This document shows positions 42,531 to 51,240 of a stretch of 64,000 bases of DNA, one piece after another; the first letter of the stretch is position 1, and the number at the start of each line of letters is the position of its first letter. Made by a program: the position numbers and the translations under genes. Source of the DNA: Auraticoccus monumenti (GTDB lineage Bacteria > Actinomycetota > Actinomycetes > Propionibacteriales > Propionibacteriaceae); contig NZ_LT629688.1 in assembly GCF_900101785.1 (NCBI RefSeq), positions 3,286,001 through 3,350,000 on the forward strand, written 5' to 3'. The notes beneath the pieces were generated by a model. That model ran no database searches and was not told the origin of the DNA. It saw only the letters and a program-made list of their open reading frames with translations.

Positions 42531-43178
42531 GTGACGCAGTCGAGCGGCGAGGGGCAGCGGTCGCGTGTCACGGCACGGGGCGCGGCGACCCGCGAGCGGA
42601 TCCTCGCGGCCGCTGACCAGCTGATCCTCGAGCAGGGGGTGTCGGCGACATCGCTCGCCGACATCAGGGCGGCCACGGGCACCAGCAAGTCGCAGATTTA
42701 CCAGCACTTCGCGAGCAAGGACGACCTGGTCGGCGCCGTCATCGACCGACGAGGCACCTTCGTGATGGAGGACCAGGGTCGGCGGCTCCGCAGGCTGACG
42801 TCGTTGCGGGGCCTCGACCTCTGGCGTGACGCGCTGGTCGAGCGCAACGCCGTGCGGAACGGAGCCTACGGGTGCCCCCTCGGGAGCCTGGCCAACGAGC
42901 TGGCCGACTCCGACGAGCGGGCGCGCGCAGACCTGGACGCGCTCTTCACGGCGTGGGAGGACCTGCTGGCCGAGGGGCTGCAGACACTGCGCGCGAACGG
43001 GACGCTGCGGCCTGACGCCGACGTCCGGGCCCTGGCGACCGGTCTGCTGGCCGCGTTGCAGGGCGGGTACCTGCTCGCACAGACCCGGCGCGACGTGGAG
43101 CCGATGCGCGTCGCGCTGGACCTGGCCATCGCGCAGGTACGTGCGTTCGCCGTCGCCCGGGAGCCGGGAGCGGGCTGA
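42531..43178 (+). CDS. TetR-family transcriptional regulator
   Basis: 215 residues. N-terminal helix-turn-helix at about 18-65 (TRERILAAADQLILEQGVSATSLADIRAATGTSKSQIYQHFASKDDLV). The C-terminal ligand domain has the YGCPLGSLANEL stretch seen in the YxaF/LmrA-type TetR_C group. GTG start at 42531. It is divergent from the VOC gene, its most likely target. The ligand is unknown. Confidence 0.9.
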   Translation: MTQSSGEGQRSRVTARGAATRERILAAADQLILEQGVSATSLADIRAATGTSKSQIYQHFASKDDLVGAVIDRRGTFVMEDQGRRLRRLTSLRGLDLWRDALVERNAVRNGAYGCPLGSLANELADSDERARADLDALFTAWEDLLAEGLQTLRANGTLRPDADVRALATGLLAALQGGYLLAQTRRDVEPMRVALDLAIAQVRAFAVAREPGAG

Positions 43179-43248
43179 CCGCCGGACGCCGGCCCGCGGT
43201 GATGTCGTCGTCCGACGCCCGAGAACCCGTCTGCCGGCGACGGTGCAC

Positions 43249-43968
43249 TCAGCGGACGGGTCGCCCCGCTTCCAGGAAGCCGACGGCCACCAGACCCTCG
43301 CGCAGCTTCTTGCGCGCGTCGAACATCGTCTTGTAGACGGCGTTCGGGTTGGTCCCGAGCTCACGAGCGACCTCGGCCACCGGGAGGCCGCGTACCGCGA
43401 TCGCCTCGAACGCCCGCTGCTGGCGTCCGGTGAGCCGCTCGCTGAAGACCTGCTCGAACGCGCGGAGCAGCGCCTTGGTCTCGAGGTGGTCCTGGGGGGC
43501 CTCGTACAGGTCCGTGCTGGCGAGGTCCCAGTCGTGATCATCGAGGGACACCGTCGGGCGTCGCCAGGGATGGCGGTTCATCTTCGAGGCCACGTCGAAC
43601 ACGACGAAGCGGTACGCCCAGGTGGTGAACCTGCACTCCCCGCGGAAGGTCCCGACCTTGCGGCGGACCGCCATGGTGGCGTCCGAGGCGGCCTGGTGGG
43701 CGACGTCGTCCAGCTCGGGTCCGGACAGCCGCATCCCCGACCCCCTGCGCTGCGCCTCCCGGTAGCTCATCCGCAGCAGCATCCGGTACAGCTCTGCGAC
43801 GGTCGTCTCGTGCTCGGGCGCCACTGCGTCGAGACCCTGCACCCAGCGGGCGTTCTCGGCAGCCACGTCCGGGCTGACTGCCGGCGTCGACGCTGGTGCG
43901 GGTACCGGTGGTCCACTGACGGGGTCGGGCTCGGGTGGGACCGGGGACGGCGGTAGTTCGACGAGCAT
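43249..43968 (-). CDS. ECF-type RNA polymerase sigma factor
   Basis: 239 residues. A Pro-rich N-terminal extension (about 1-35) precedes sigma region 2 (LDDVAHQAASDATMAVRRKVGTFRGECRFTTWAYRFVVFDVASKMNR, about 85-135). Region 4 is at about 175-228 (RLTGRQQRAFEAIAVRGLPVAEVARELGTNPNAVYKTMFDARKKL). No anti-sigma gene is adjacent; the AhpD-like gene upstream on the same strand may be a partner or target. ATG start. A spacer of about 250 bp upstream has lower GC and a weak promoter-like CTGTTG/TAGTGT pair around 44050-44075. Confidence 0.88.
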   Translation of the reverse strand: MLVELPPSPVPPEPDPVSGPPVPAPASTPAVSPDVAAENARWVQGLDAVAPEHETTVAELYRMLLRMSYREAQRRGSGMRLSGPELDDVAHQAASDATMAVRRKVGTFRGECRFTTWAYRFVVFDVASKMNRHPWRRPTVSLDDHDWDLASTDLYEAPQDHLETKALLRAFEQVFSERLTGRQQRAFEAIAVRGLPVAEVARELGTNPNAVYKTMFDARKKLREGLVAVGFLEAGRPVR

Positions 43969-44222
43969 GCGCTCCCACTTCCTGCCCAGGGTCTCCGACT
44001 CCCGAGGACCGCTGGGAGCGGTTCGGCATCGTCGGAAGTCACGCCTCACACTAGTGGACCGACCAGCCCAACAACAGAGCCACCTGTGGGCAGTTGGAAC
44101 CGGCTCAACGGGGACCGACGCGTGGGACGTCACTGGCCGAACGTCTCGATCGTTGGTCCGACTGGTCCAAAGTCGCCGACCGGCCGACTCCGGGTGACCG
44201 CGGGCTCGTGCTCCCCACAGCC

Positions 44223-44774
44223 TCAGGTGTCGGCTCGACCTCCCTCCGAGACCTCGGTGGGTACCCGGTCGTCCAGGGGCGGCACCGCAGGCTCCACCGC
44301 CATCGTCGGCATCGCCCCCTCCGCCAGCTTGAGCCGTGTCCAGATGTTCATGTTGATCACCACGGCCGCGATCTCCAGGACCTCCTCGGGGGCGTAGTGG
44401 GCCGCGACAGCCTCGTGCACGGCCTGGAACGGCTGCTCCGCCGTCGAGCCGTGCGACGAGGTGAGCCGTTCCGCGTAGGTCAGCGCAGCCCGTTCCGGTG
44501 CGGTGAAGAGCTCGGTCTCCCACCAGGACACGAGGCACTCGACCTTGGCGCGTGGAACCCGTGCTGCGCGTGCGGCCGCATGGTGCACCGTCAGGCAGTA
44601 CGGGCACCCGTTCAGCTGGGCCACCCGCAGCCGCAGCAGCTGCGCCAGCTCGCGCGGGATCCGTAGCCGTGCGGTGTAGCCGAACGCCTCGGCCCCGGCC
44701 CGGGCCAGCGCCGTGAGCGGGGTGTTGCGCGTGCTGTCCAGCCGGGTGCTCCGGAACTCGACCTCGTCCTCCAT
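44223..44774 (-). CDS. Carboxymuconolactone decarboxylase/AhpD-like protein
   Basis: 183 residues. The AhpD-type CxxC motif is in LNGCPYCLTVHHAAARAARV, with the downstream His giving the CxxC-x2-H pattern of peroxidase-linked members. ERAALTYAERLTSSHG and EVLEIAAVVINMNIWTRL complete the fold. It probably takes part in peroxide or alkylhydroperoxide defence as a thiol reductant. ATG preceded by GGAGGAGG. It lies upstream of and on the same strand as the ECF sigma gene, a common arrangement for oxidative-stress ECF systems. Confidence 0.9.
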   Translation of the reverse strand: MEDEVEFRSTRLDSTRNTPLTALARAGAEAFGYTARLRIPRELAQLLRLRVAQLNGCPYCLTVHHAAARAARVPRAKVECLVSWWETELFTAPERAALTYAERLTSSHGSTAEQPFQAVHEAVAAHYAPEEVLEIAAVVINMNIWTRLKLAEGAMPTMAVEPAVPPLDDRVPTEVSEGGRADT

Positions 44775-45119
44775 GGCGGTCCTCCTCCGTCGGGTCCTCG
44801 TGGGCCCAGCTGCGCCGCCGCCGCTCCACCCGACGAGACCGGCCCTGGTGTCGGCACGGCACCACGCTGGTGTCCCCCCGATGGTGTGCGACCCGGTCGG
44901 CGATCTCTCGCGCCGGAGGGCGCGCTGACGCGCACCACCCCGCGCCACCGGGCTGCGTGCCTCGTCACCGTGCCCCCGTCTAGGGGGGCCGGGTCACCCG
45001 GTGAGGGGTCGCCGGGCGCTGTGAGAACCGTGTCGAAGCGAAGTAAGGACCCGCCCTCCGGTGGCACGCACAGGAGCAGGGCCCTGTGGGCGGGGGCCAG
45101 ACCCAGGAGGAGGACGTGC
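44775..45119. other. Divergent control region without a gene
   Basis: 345 bases between the AhpD-like gene (minus) and the molybdopterin enzyme gene (plus). No maintained frame, tRNA or clear riboswitch-like structure was seen. It must hold promoters for both units. Confidence 0.5.
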
Positions 45120-45719
45120 ATGGGTGTCATCAGCAGGGGGTTCGGTGGCCGGAGCGAGGAGGACGAGCCGGGCGTTCCCCCGGGCCAGTACCTCACCGAC
45201 GACTTCCCGGTGCTGTCCGCCGGACCCACACCACGGATCGACCTGGACGACTGGCGTCTGGACATCAGCGACGTCGACGGGTCCCGATCCAGCCTGACCT
45301 GGCCCCAGCTGATGAGCCTGCCGATCGAGGACGTCGTGCAGGACATCCACTGCGTCACCCGGTGGAGCAAGCTGGGCACGCGGTGGCGCGGGGTCTCCCT
45401 CGACGACATCATCGGCCCGCTCGACTCCGAGGCCGAGTACGCCCTGGTGCGCTGCTACGGCGGCTACTCGACGAACCTGCCGCTGGAGGACCTGCTCAAC
45501 GGCAAGGCGTGGGTGGCGTTCGAGTACGAGGGGGAGGGGCTCAGGCCCGAGCACGGGGGGCCGGCCCGCCTGCTCGTCCCCCACCTGTACCTCTGGAAGT
45601 CGGCGAAGTGGATCAACGGCATCGAGCTCCGCGAGGACGACCAGCCCGGCTTCTGGGAGACCCTGGGCTACCACGACTACGGCGACCCGTGGCGCGAGCA
45701 GCGCTACGCGGGCGACTGA
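45120..45719 (+). CDS. Sulfite oxidase-like molybdopterin oxidoreductase
   Basis: 199 residues, one oxidoreductase molybdopterin-binding domain, like short YuiH-type proteins and shorter than MsrP. The Mo-ligand cysteine is C78 in DVVQDIHCVTRWSKLGTRWRGV. Other family marks are VRCYGGYSTNLPLEDLL and the end PGFWETLGYHDYGDPW. It has no Tat or Sec signal, so it is cytoplasmic. ATG with GGAGGAGG upstream. It is followed by a flavin reductase and a DUF6510 gene, which together probably form an electron chain NAD(P)H -> FAD reductase -> Mo enzyme. Confidence 0.9.
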   Translation: MGVISRGFGGRSEEDEPGVPPGQYLTDDFPVLSAGPTPRIDLDDWRLDISDVDGSRSSLTWPQLMSLPIEDVVQDIHCVTRWSKLGTRWRGVSLDDIIGPLDSEAEYALVRCYGGYSTNLPLEDLLNGKAWVAFEYEGEGLRPEHGGPARLLVPHLYLWKSAKWINGIELREDDQPGFWETLGYHDYGDPWREQRYAGD

Positions 45720-45831
45720 GCGTGCCACCCGTGCGCGGCGCCGGGCGGCACCGGGTCGCCCGCATCGCCACCGCCCGCCTCGCCACCGCCGGCCTCGGCA
45801 CCGGGCGCTCGCCCCGACGGTGGTACGGCGC

Positions 45832-46644
45832 GTGACGGGTGCTGCGTCTCCCCTGTCGGCGTCACCGGATCCCGGCTCCCGGCACCCACCCGGCTCCGAG
45901 CTGCCCCGGCTCCGTCCGATCCGGTGGCTCCGGGCCCGCCTGGTGGACAGCCGGTGGGAGACCGCGGACGCCCGGACGCTGGTGCTCGACGTCCCTGGCT
46001 GGGCGGGCCACCGGGCAGGACAGCACGTCGACACCAAGCTCACGGCCGCCAACGGGTACAGCGCCCAGCGCAGCTACTCGATCGCCTCGGTGGGCGCCCC
46101 GGACCGGCTGGAGCTCACCGTGCAGTCGGTCCCGGGCGGGGAGGTGTCGCCCTACCTCGTGCACACGCTCGCCGTCGGGGACGAGCTCGAGCTGCGCGGT
46201 CCCATCGGCGGCTGGTTCCGGTGGACCGAGGACCTCCCCGACCCCGTCCTGCTCGTCGGAGGAGGCTCCGGCGTCGTCCCGCTGATGGCGATGCTGCGCC
46301 AGCGCGTGCGCACCGGCGTCGACGTCCCCTTCCACCTCCTCTACTCCGCCCGGACCCCCGAGCACGTGTACTACGCCCGAGAGCTCGACCAGATCGAGCG
46401 GGACGTCGAAGGCGTCCGCGTGCAGCGCGTCCTCACCCGTTCCGCAGCGCCCGACGGCAGCCGGGCTCCGGGTCGGTTGCAGCACCCGGACGTCCCTGCG
46501 GTGGCGCAGTCGCCGAACCACCCCGCGCGGGTCTACGTCTGCGGTCCCAGCGCGTTCGTCGAGCACGTGACCCAGCTGCTGCTCGCCCGCGGCCACGCCG
46601 AGCACGACATCCGCACCGAACGCTTCGGCCCCACAGGAGGATGA
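45832..46644 (+). CDS. FAD/NAD(P)-binding ferredoxin reductase-like protein
   Basis: 270 residues. The FAD domain (about 35-135) has the RSYSIAS motif, and the NAD(P) domain (about 140-265) has LLVGGGSGVVPLMAMLRQR and the terminal VYVCGPSAFVEHVTQLLLARG. No 2Fe-2S domain is fused. It likely transfers electrons from NAD(P)H to the molybdopterin enzyme encoded upstream. GTG 45832 chosen; a GTG four codons earlier is equally possible. The stop at 46644 overlaps the region in which the next gene starts. Confidence 0.88.
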   Translation: MTGAASPLSASPDPGSRHPPGSELPRLRPIRWLRARLVDSRWETADARTLVLDVPGWAGHRAGQHVDTKLTAANGYSAQRSYSIASVGAPDRLELTVQSVPGGEVSPYLVHTLAVGDELELRGPIGGWFRWTEDLPDPVLLVGGGSGVVPLMAMLRQRVRTGVDVPFHLLYSARTPEHVYYARELDQIERDVEGVRVQRVLTRSAAPDGSRAPGRLQHPDVPAVAQSPNHPARVYVCGPSAFVEHVTQLLLARGHAEHDIRTERFGPTGG

Positions 46645-46646
46645 GA

Positions 46647-46928
46647 ATGCGGTACTTCGAGGACGACCAGGCACTCGACGGGAACGCCCTGGCGGGCCGG
46701 CTCGCGGAGATCTTCTCCGTCGACATGACCTCGGCGCGGGTGACCTGCAGCGGGTGCGGGACCGTCAGGCCGCTGGCCGAAGGGCGGGCCTACGTGCGCG
46801 GACCCGGCGTCACCCTGCGCTGCGCCGAGTGCCAGATGGTGCTCGGACGCATCGTGAGAGCGCGGGACTCCGTCTGGCTCGAGCTCTCCGGCGTGGCCTC
46901 GGTGCAGATCACCGGCGTTCCTTCCTGA
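46647..46928 (+). CDS. DUF6510 zinc-ribbon protein
   Basis: 93 residues. Two CxxC pairs (CSGCG and CAEC, with about 30 residues between) form a zinc ribbon; LDGNALAGRLAEIFSVDMT is the typical N-terminus. The family is recurrent next to sulfite oxidase-like and flavin reductase genes, but its task is unknown. I chose the second ATG (46647), 6 nt after GGAGG; the ATG at 46641 abuts the ribosome-binding site. Confidence 0.82.
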   Translation: MRYFEDDQALDGNALAGRLAEIFSVDMTSARVTCSGCGTVRPLAEGRAYVRGPGVTLRCAECQMVLGRIVRARDSVWLELSGVASVQITGVPS

Positions 46929-47069
46929 GCCACCTCCCGCCCCCTCCGGGGGTAAGACCACGGGGCCGCGACGTCACGAACCCGTCGACCAGTCCGTGCC
47001 CACGGACGTCGGCCCGCCCGGGCCGCAGCGCCGGTGCACCGAGGACCGACCTGAGAGGCAGGGCCCACC

Positions 47070-47510
47070 GTGCGTCCGTCAGACACCGAACCGAGTCCTG
47101 CAGCAGCGGACCTGGAAGACCAGGCTGAGCCGTCTGAGCTCAGCACCTTCGGGGACAGCGGTGGTGAGGTGCTGCCCCCGACCTCCCTGGTGAGCACAGG
47201 ATCCGCCGGGGCCGTCCGGGTGCTGCACCACGCGGCCGAGCGGTTCTACGAGCTGCTGGAGGACGGTGTGTCGGTCGGCATGCTGATCTACGAGACCAGC
47301 CCGGGACACAGCAGCATCACCCACGCCATGGTGCGTGCGGACCGCCGGGGTCGCGGTCTCGGAGCCACCCTCATCTCGACCGCCCTGGACCACCTCGCCG
47401 CGACGGGAGCACCGGTCCGGGTGCACTGCGCCACGGTGGCCGGCTTCCTCCAGCGGTTCCCGGAGTACACGGACCGCGTCCAGCCGACCGGCCACAGAGG
47501 TCCTCGGTGA
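47070..47510 (+). CDS. GNAT N-acetyltransferase (YjdJ-like)
   Basis: 146 residues. A disordered acidic N-terminus (about 1-45) is followed by a small GNAT domain: RFYELLEDGVSVGMLIYETSPGHSSITHAMVRADRRGRGLGATLIS, with the acetyl-CoA loop RRGRGLG. The short form without a large acceptor domain resembles GCN5-related YjdJ proteins. The substrate is unknown. GTG start. Intergenic gaps of about 140 and 240 bp separate it from its neighbours. Confidence 0.82.
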   Translation: MRPSDTEPSPAAADLEDQAEPSELSTFGDSGGEVLPPTSLVSTGSAGAVRVLHHAAERFYELLEDGVSVGMLIYETSPGHSSITHAMVRADRRGRGLGATLISTALDHLAATGAPVRVHCATVAGFLQRFPEYTDRVQPTGHRGPR

Positions 47511-47749
47511 CGGCACGCGGAGCCGGGTGGGTGACGACACCGGCCGACCCGGGCACTCTCGGGTGAGTACGTCGTCCCGGCGGAGTCGCACCAGCGTCCC
47601 GTCCCCGCCCACCAGACCCCCTCGGAGTCCCGTGAACCCCTCTCAGCCGCACCTGCTCCCCCACCGGCTCGACGTCGCCCTCCGGCCGGGTCCGACGGCG
47701 GAGATCCGCTCCCGGGTCTGCGTCGGGCACGTGTGCGCGGGGGTCGCCC

Positions 47750-48607
47750 GTGCCTGACGCGCACGGGCACCTCGACCCTCGGCTGGAGCAGCTGCTGCGC
47801 TCACGGGCTGAGCGGCTCTGGCGGTACGAGCCCGCTGATGACGACCCTGGTGTCGACGACCCCGCCACCGCATCGTCCCCCCGCGGCGGAGACACGTCGT
47901 CGGACCAGCTGGACGAGGGGCATGTGCCCGTCGTCCTGAGCCGGGGCGACCGCGCGGCACTCGCCTACGCCGACGCGCTCCTCGGGCTGCTCGACCACGA
48001 CGACGCCAGGTCCGCGGCCCTGCACTCGACCCGCAGCACGGCGTGGAAGCAGCTCGGCCACCAGCAGACCCGCGAGATCACCGCCCTGGTGCTCGAGCTG
48101 ACGCTGCGCGAGGAGTCGTCCTCGCGCGCCGGCCCGTCACGCGACGACCAGCCCGCCGTCTTCGGACCGCTCGGTGCCAGCCACCTGGGCTGGGGCGACG
48201 ACGGCGGTGCTGCCGTCGCCTGCCCCGAGTGCGGGCACGCCCTGAGCATGTTCATCGAGCCCGAGGAGGGCCGCGCCGACCGGCTCGCCGGACGCATCGC
48301 CGGCGGCATGGGGACGTGGTACTTCGTCCTGCTCCTGCTGATCTCCACGACGCTGTACCTGGGACTGACCTTGAGCCTGACCCGGTCGAGCACGAGCGAG
48401 ATGGTCGCCCTGAACCACTTCGGGCTGGCGCTGGCGATCCTCACCGCCGTCCAGACGCCGCTCATCCTGCTCACCCAGCGCCGTGACGCCGCCCGCGACC
48501 GCGAGCGCGACCGTGAGGCCCTGCGGATCGCTGCGAACACCGAGACCGATCTGCACGCCATCCGGGCCTCACTCACCCGGCTCGAGGACGAGCCGCGCCG
48601 ACCCTGA
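47750..48607 (+). CDS. DUF1003 membrane protein with AhpD-like N-terminal half
   Basis: 285 residues. The N-terminal half (about 60-125) reads SRGDRAALAYADALLGLLDHDDARSAAL...REITALVLELTL, resembling the latter half of AhpD/carboxymuconolactone decarboxylase domains, but without CxxC. A CPECG knuckle at about 165 is followed by a DUF1003 domain: DRLAGRIAGGMGTWYFVLLLLISTTLYLGL, a second helix LAILTAVQTPLILLTQRR and a charged coiled-coil tail (about 245-280). GTG start. The function is not known. DUF1003 proteins are integral membrane proteins with a cytoplasmic coiled coil. Confidence 0.75.
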   Translation: MPDAHGHLDPRLEQLLRSRAERLWRYEPADDDPGVDDPATASSPRGGDTSSDQLDEGHVPVVLSRGDRAALAYADALLGLLDHDDARSAALHSTRSTAWKQLGHQQTREITALVLELTLREESSSRAGPSRDDQPAVFGPLGASHLGWGDDGGAAVACPECGHALSMFIEPEEGRADRLAGRIAGGMGTWYFVLLLLISTTLYLGLTLSLTRSSTSEMVALNHFGLALAILTAVQTPLILLTQRRDAARDRERDREALRIAANTETDLHAIRASLTRLEDEPRRP

Positions 48608-48633
48608 CCAGCAGCCCCGGAGGAGAAGACCAC

Positions 48634-49236
48634 GTGCAGGACGCGACCGCGCCCGACGTCACCTCGACGAGGTCACCGCCGGGTGACGCCTCCCCCCCGA
48701 CCACCGTCGCCGACCTCCTCGACGAGGTGCCCGCCGGGTGGACCGAGGTCGAGTACGACGGTCGCCGGTACGGGCCCAGCCGCACCGACCGGGTGGGTGG
48801 CCAGGTCGTGACCCTCGCAGCCCGTGAGCTCGGCGGCCCCGACCTGATCAGCGCGAACGTGTACCGGACGAGCAGGGGCGACGAGCTGAGAGCCTGCGAG
48901 ATGCCGGACCGCACGGTGCTGGACCTCCTGGGTGGTTGGCGGCCGGTGGACCCGTCGAGGACCGGCGCTGGCACCGGGGCCGCGACCGGTGAGAGCGGCG
49001 GCCGGCAGGGAGCAGGTTCCCGTCTCCACCTGCATGACGCGCCGGTCGCCGCTGCTGGCACGGGCGGTCACGGTGGAGGCAGGGTGCCAGGGACGGGCTC
49101 GGCTGGTGACGCCGGTGAGGGGCCTCGCCACAGCGGGAGCAGCGTGCTCCGGAGCGTGTGCGCGAGCAGCTCGGGCTCGGCCACGGCCGGGAAGTGCCCG
49201 CCCACCGGGTGCTCCTGCCACGCGACGAGCCGGTAG
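48634..49236 (+). CDS. Hypothetical protein, C-terminus possibly extended by lost stop
   Basis: 200 codons. The first ~105 residues look like a real protein: TVADLLDEVPAGWTEVEYDGRRYGPSRTDRVGGQVVTLAARELGGPDLISANVYRTS...EMPDRTVLDLLGGW. The remaining ~95 residues are Gly/Ala/Ser-rich, and the last 169 bases lie antisense to the epoxide hydrolase 3' end, so the original stop was probably lost near 48960. GTG with GGAGGAG upstream. Function unknown. Confidence 0.6.
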   Translation: MQDATAPDVTSTRSPPGDASPPTTVADLLDEVPAGWTEVEYDGRRYGPSRTDRVGGQVVTLAARELGGPDLISANVYRTSRGDELRACEMPDRTVLDLLGGWRPVDPSRTGAGTGAATGESGGRQGAGSRLHLHDAPVAAAGTGGHGGGRVPGTGSAGDAGEGPRHSGSSVLRSVCASSSGSATAGKCPPTGCSCHATSR

Positions 49237-50264
49237 TAGCGTGCGGCCAGCTCCCGGGGTGGCTTCGGGAACGGCACTCGCTCGCCCCCGAAGACGCTGA
49301 CCGCCGTCGGGACGGTGGAGGGGTCGTCCACCGGCAGACGGCCGGCGGGCTGGCGCTGGGCCGCCTGGTACGGCAGGAGCGAGGTCGTCACGGTGCCGGT
49401 GACCCAGTAGAGGGTGAGCGTGGAGAGCAGCAGGTCCCGGTCGAAAGCCGGTTCGCCGTCGACGCGGACGCTGCTCCAGGACCTGACCTTCTCGCCGATC
49501 CAGGCGGCCAGACCCACGGGGCTGTCCTCCAGCGCGGCCCCGAGCGTCCTCGGCTTCGTGGCGTGCAGGTGCGCGTAGGCACCCTCCTGGACCGACCACG
49601 CCGCCGACGCCGCCGCGTAGCGCTCCTCGGCCCTGGTGCGTGGGTCGGCAGCCGCAGCGAGACCGGGGGTGGCGAGGTGGATGCCGGCCACCTGCTCGGG
49701 GTTGTCGCGGGCCAGCCACCCGGCGACACCAGCGCCGAGGTCGCTGCCGTGAGCCACGTAGCGGGGGTGACCGAGTCCCTCCACCATCAGCCGGTGGAGC
49801 AGCCCGGCGACAGCGCGTCCGGTGAGACCGTGCGGGCCGGGAGGTCCGCTGAACCCGAAACCAGGCAGGGAGGGCAGCACCGTGCTGGGGGTACCCGTGG
49901 CGGGGTCCCCGAGCAGCGGGAGGAGGGGCAGGTGCTCCAGGAACGACCCCGGCCAGCCGTGGACCGCCAGCAGCGGGACGGGATCAGGACCCTGGCCCCG
50001 GACGTGCACGGCATGGACCCGGTGCCGGCCCACCCGGGCCTGGAGATGGGTCATCGCGTCCAGGCGGTCCTGCAGGACGTCGGTGTCGAAGGCGCGCCAG
50101 TCCGCCAGCAGCTCGCCCAGCCAGGTCCGGGGCACCCCCTGGTCCTCGCCGTCGCCGAGTGCGGCGGGCAGCCTGGGGCGCGCCAGTCGCGTCCGGAGCT
50201 CACTCAGCCTCTGCCGATCCAGCAGCACACGCTGCTGCTCCACCCTCACCGGCTCGTCCTGCAC
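49068..50264 (-). CDS. Epoxide hydrolase (EHN-type alpha/beta hydrolase)
   Basis: 398 residues. An N-terminal EHN domain (RQRLSELRTRLARPRLPA...TWLGELLADWRAFD) precedes an alpha/beta-hydrolase core with HGWPGSFLEHLPLL (oxyanion loop). The nucleophile elbow is HGSDLGAG (Asp), and the C-terminal EHPVGGHFPAV carries the catalytic His. These match microsomal-type epoxide hydrolases, which open epoxides to diols. GTG start. It is the next-to-last gene of the putative insertion and is followed on the same strand upstream by MsrA. Confidence 0.88.
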   Translation of the reverse strand: MQDEPVRVEQQRVLLDRQRLSELRTRLARPRLPAALGDGEDQGVPRTWLGELLADWRAFDTDVLQDRLDAMTHLQARVGRHRVHAVHVRGQGPDPVPLLAVHGWPGSFLEHLPLLPLLGDPATGTPSTVLPSLPGFGFSGPPGPHGLTGRAVAGLLHRLMVEGLGHPRYVAHGSDLGAGVAGWLARDNPEQVAGIHLATPGLAAAADPRTRAEERYAAASAAWSVQEGAYAHLHATKPRTLGAALEDSPVGLAAWIGEKVRSWSSVRVDGEPAFDRDLLLSTLTLYWVTGTVTTSLLPYQAAQRQPAGRLPVDDPSTVPTAVSVFGGERVPFPKPPRELAARYYRLVAWQEHPVGGHFPAVAEPELLAHTLRSTLLPLWRGPSPASPAEPVPGTLPPP

Positions 50265-50423
50265 GGCACCTCCCTCGTCCTCCAGATCGCCGCCGCTGGT
50301 TCCCCTGCCGGTCCGACCGCGCCGGGCGTCACCGTCGCGCGCTGCGACGGGTGGGCTGGTCGGCGGTACCGCTCGCGATGGTCGTCGACGAGGTCGCGAG
50401 GATGTCCCTCCACCACGGGGAGG

Positions 50424-50942
50424 TCACCGGTCTGAGGGGATGGGGGCAGAGAGCCTCCAGTCAGGCCGGACGTAGTGGCAGGTGTAGCCGTACGGACGCT
50501 TGACCAGGTAGTCCTGGTGCTCCTCCTCGGCCTCCCAGAACCTGCCCGCGGCGGTCACCTCCGTGACCACCTTCCCGGGCCACCGGCGGGAGGCGTCCAC
50601 GTCCTCGATCGTCTGCTCGGCCACCCTGCGCTGCTCCTGGCTGAGGTAGAAGATCGAGGAGCGGTAGCTCCTGCCCCGGTCGTTCCCCTGACGGTTGCGC
50701 GTGGTGGGGTCGTGCAGCTGGAAGAAGAACTCCAGCAGCTGCCGGTAGGACAGCGTGCGGGGGTCGAAGACGATCTCGACCGCCTCGGCGTGGTCCCCGT
50801 GGTCGCGGTAGCTGGGGTGCGACGCGTCATCACCACCGCTGTAACCGGCCCGGCTGGAGATCACGCCCGGCACCTTCCGGAGCAGCTCCTGCACTCCCCA
50901 GAAGCACCCACCGGCCAGCACTGCCGTCTCTGTCTCCTGCAT
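50424..50942 (-). CDS. msrA: Peptide-methionine (S)-S-oxide reductase MsrA
   Basis: 172 residues. Catalytic Cys13 is in [17 protein letters not shown], followed by GYSGG and the [11 protein letters not shown] segment; [12 protein letters not shown] and HQDYL are also family marks. Only one further Cys is present (CHYV near the C-terminus), which would serve as the recycling cysteine. It repairs methionine-S-sulfoxide in proteins, consistent with other oxidative-stress genes here (AhpD-like, molybdopterin enzyme, SoxR at the boundary). The ATG at 50942 is preferred to the GTG two codons upstream. Confidence 0.93.
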   Translation of the reverse strand: MQETETAVLAGGCFWGVQELLRKVPGVISSRAGYSGGDDASHPSYRDHGDHAEAVEIVFDPRTLSYRQLLEFFFQLHDPTTRNRQGNDRGRSYRSSIFYLSQEQRRVAEQTIEDVDASRRWPGKVVTEVTAAGRFWEAEEEHQDYLVKRPYGYTCHYVRPDWRLSAPIPSDR

Positions 50943-51159
50943 CAGCACGATCCCCTCACACGTCGGTGGTTGCCCAGCTCCTTCGTCACGGTGGCGGTTG
51001 TCCTCTTACCTCCTCCTCCACCACGGCGATCCGCGGCCGCACCGGCACGACCCCCGCCACCGGTCGAGGTCGGGTCGCTGCTGGCGGGCAGCGGTGACCG
51101 CAGGCGGACCGGCGGAGCCTGGACAGCCGGTTCGAGTCGGCGGTGCTGCGCCGTCGCGC

Positions 51160-51240
51160 CGTGGTCGACGGTGCTCGCCGCGGGCGGTCCGCACGCGGCT
51201 GGGCGGTCGCGCTGGAGCCCCGCCGGTCCGCCGGCGCTGA
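51160..51240 (+). pseudogene. Remnant of a soxR 3' end
   Basis: Degenerate copy of the last ~25 codons of soxR. It begins around the equivalent of DVLAA and contains extra bases, then the near-identical stretch from 51201 (AVALEPR in frame, then a 1-nt deletion). No helix-turn-helix or cysteine region is present. It faces the kinase gene's 3' end, just as the intact soxR would in an uninterrupted soxR/kinase pair. Confidence 0.6.

Noticed and set aside
47632-47757. 41-codon plus-strand frame overlapping the DUF1003 gene start
   Set aside because: No family, no ribosome-binding site and only an 8-nt overlap with the next start as support.
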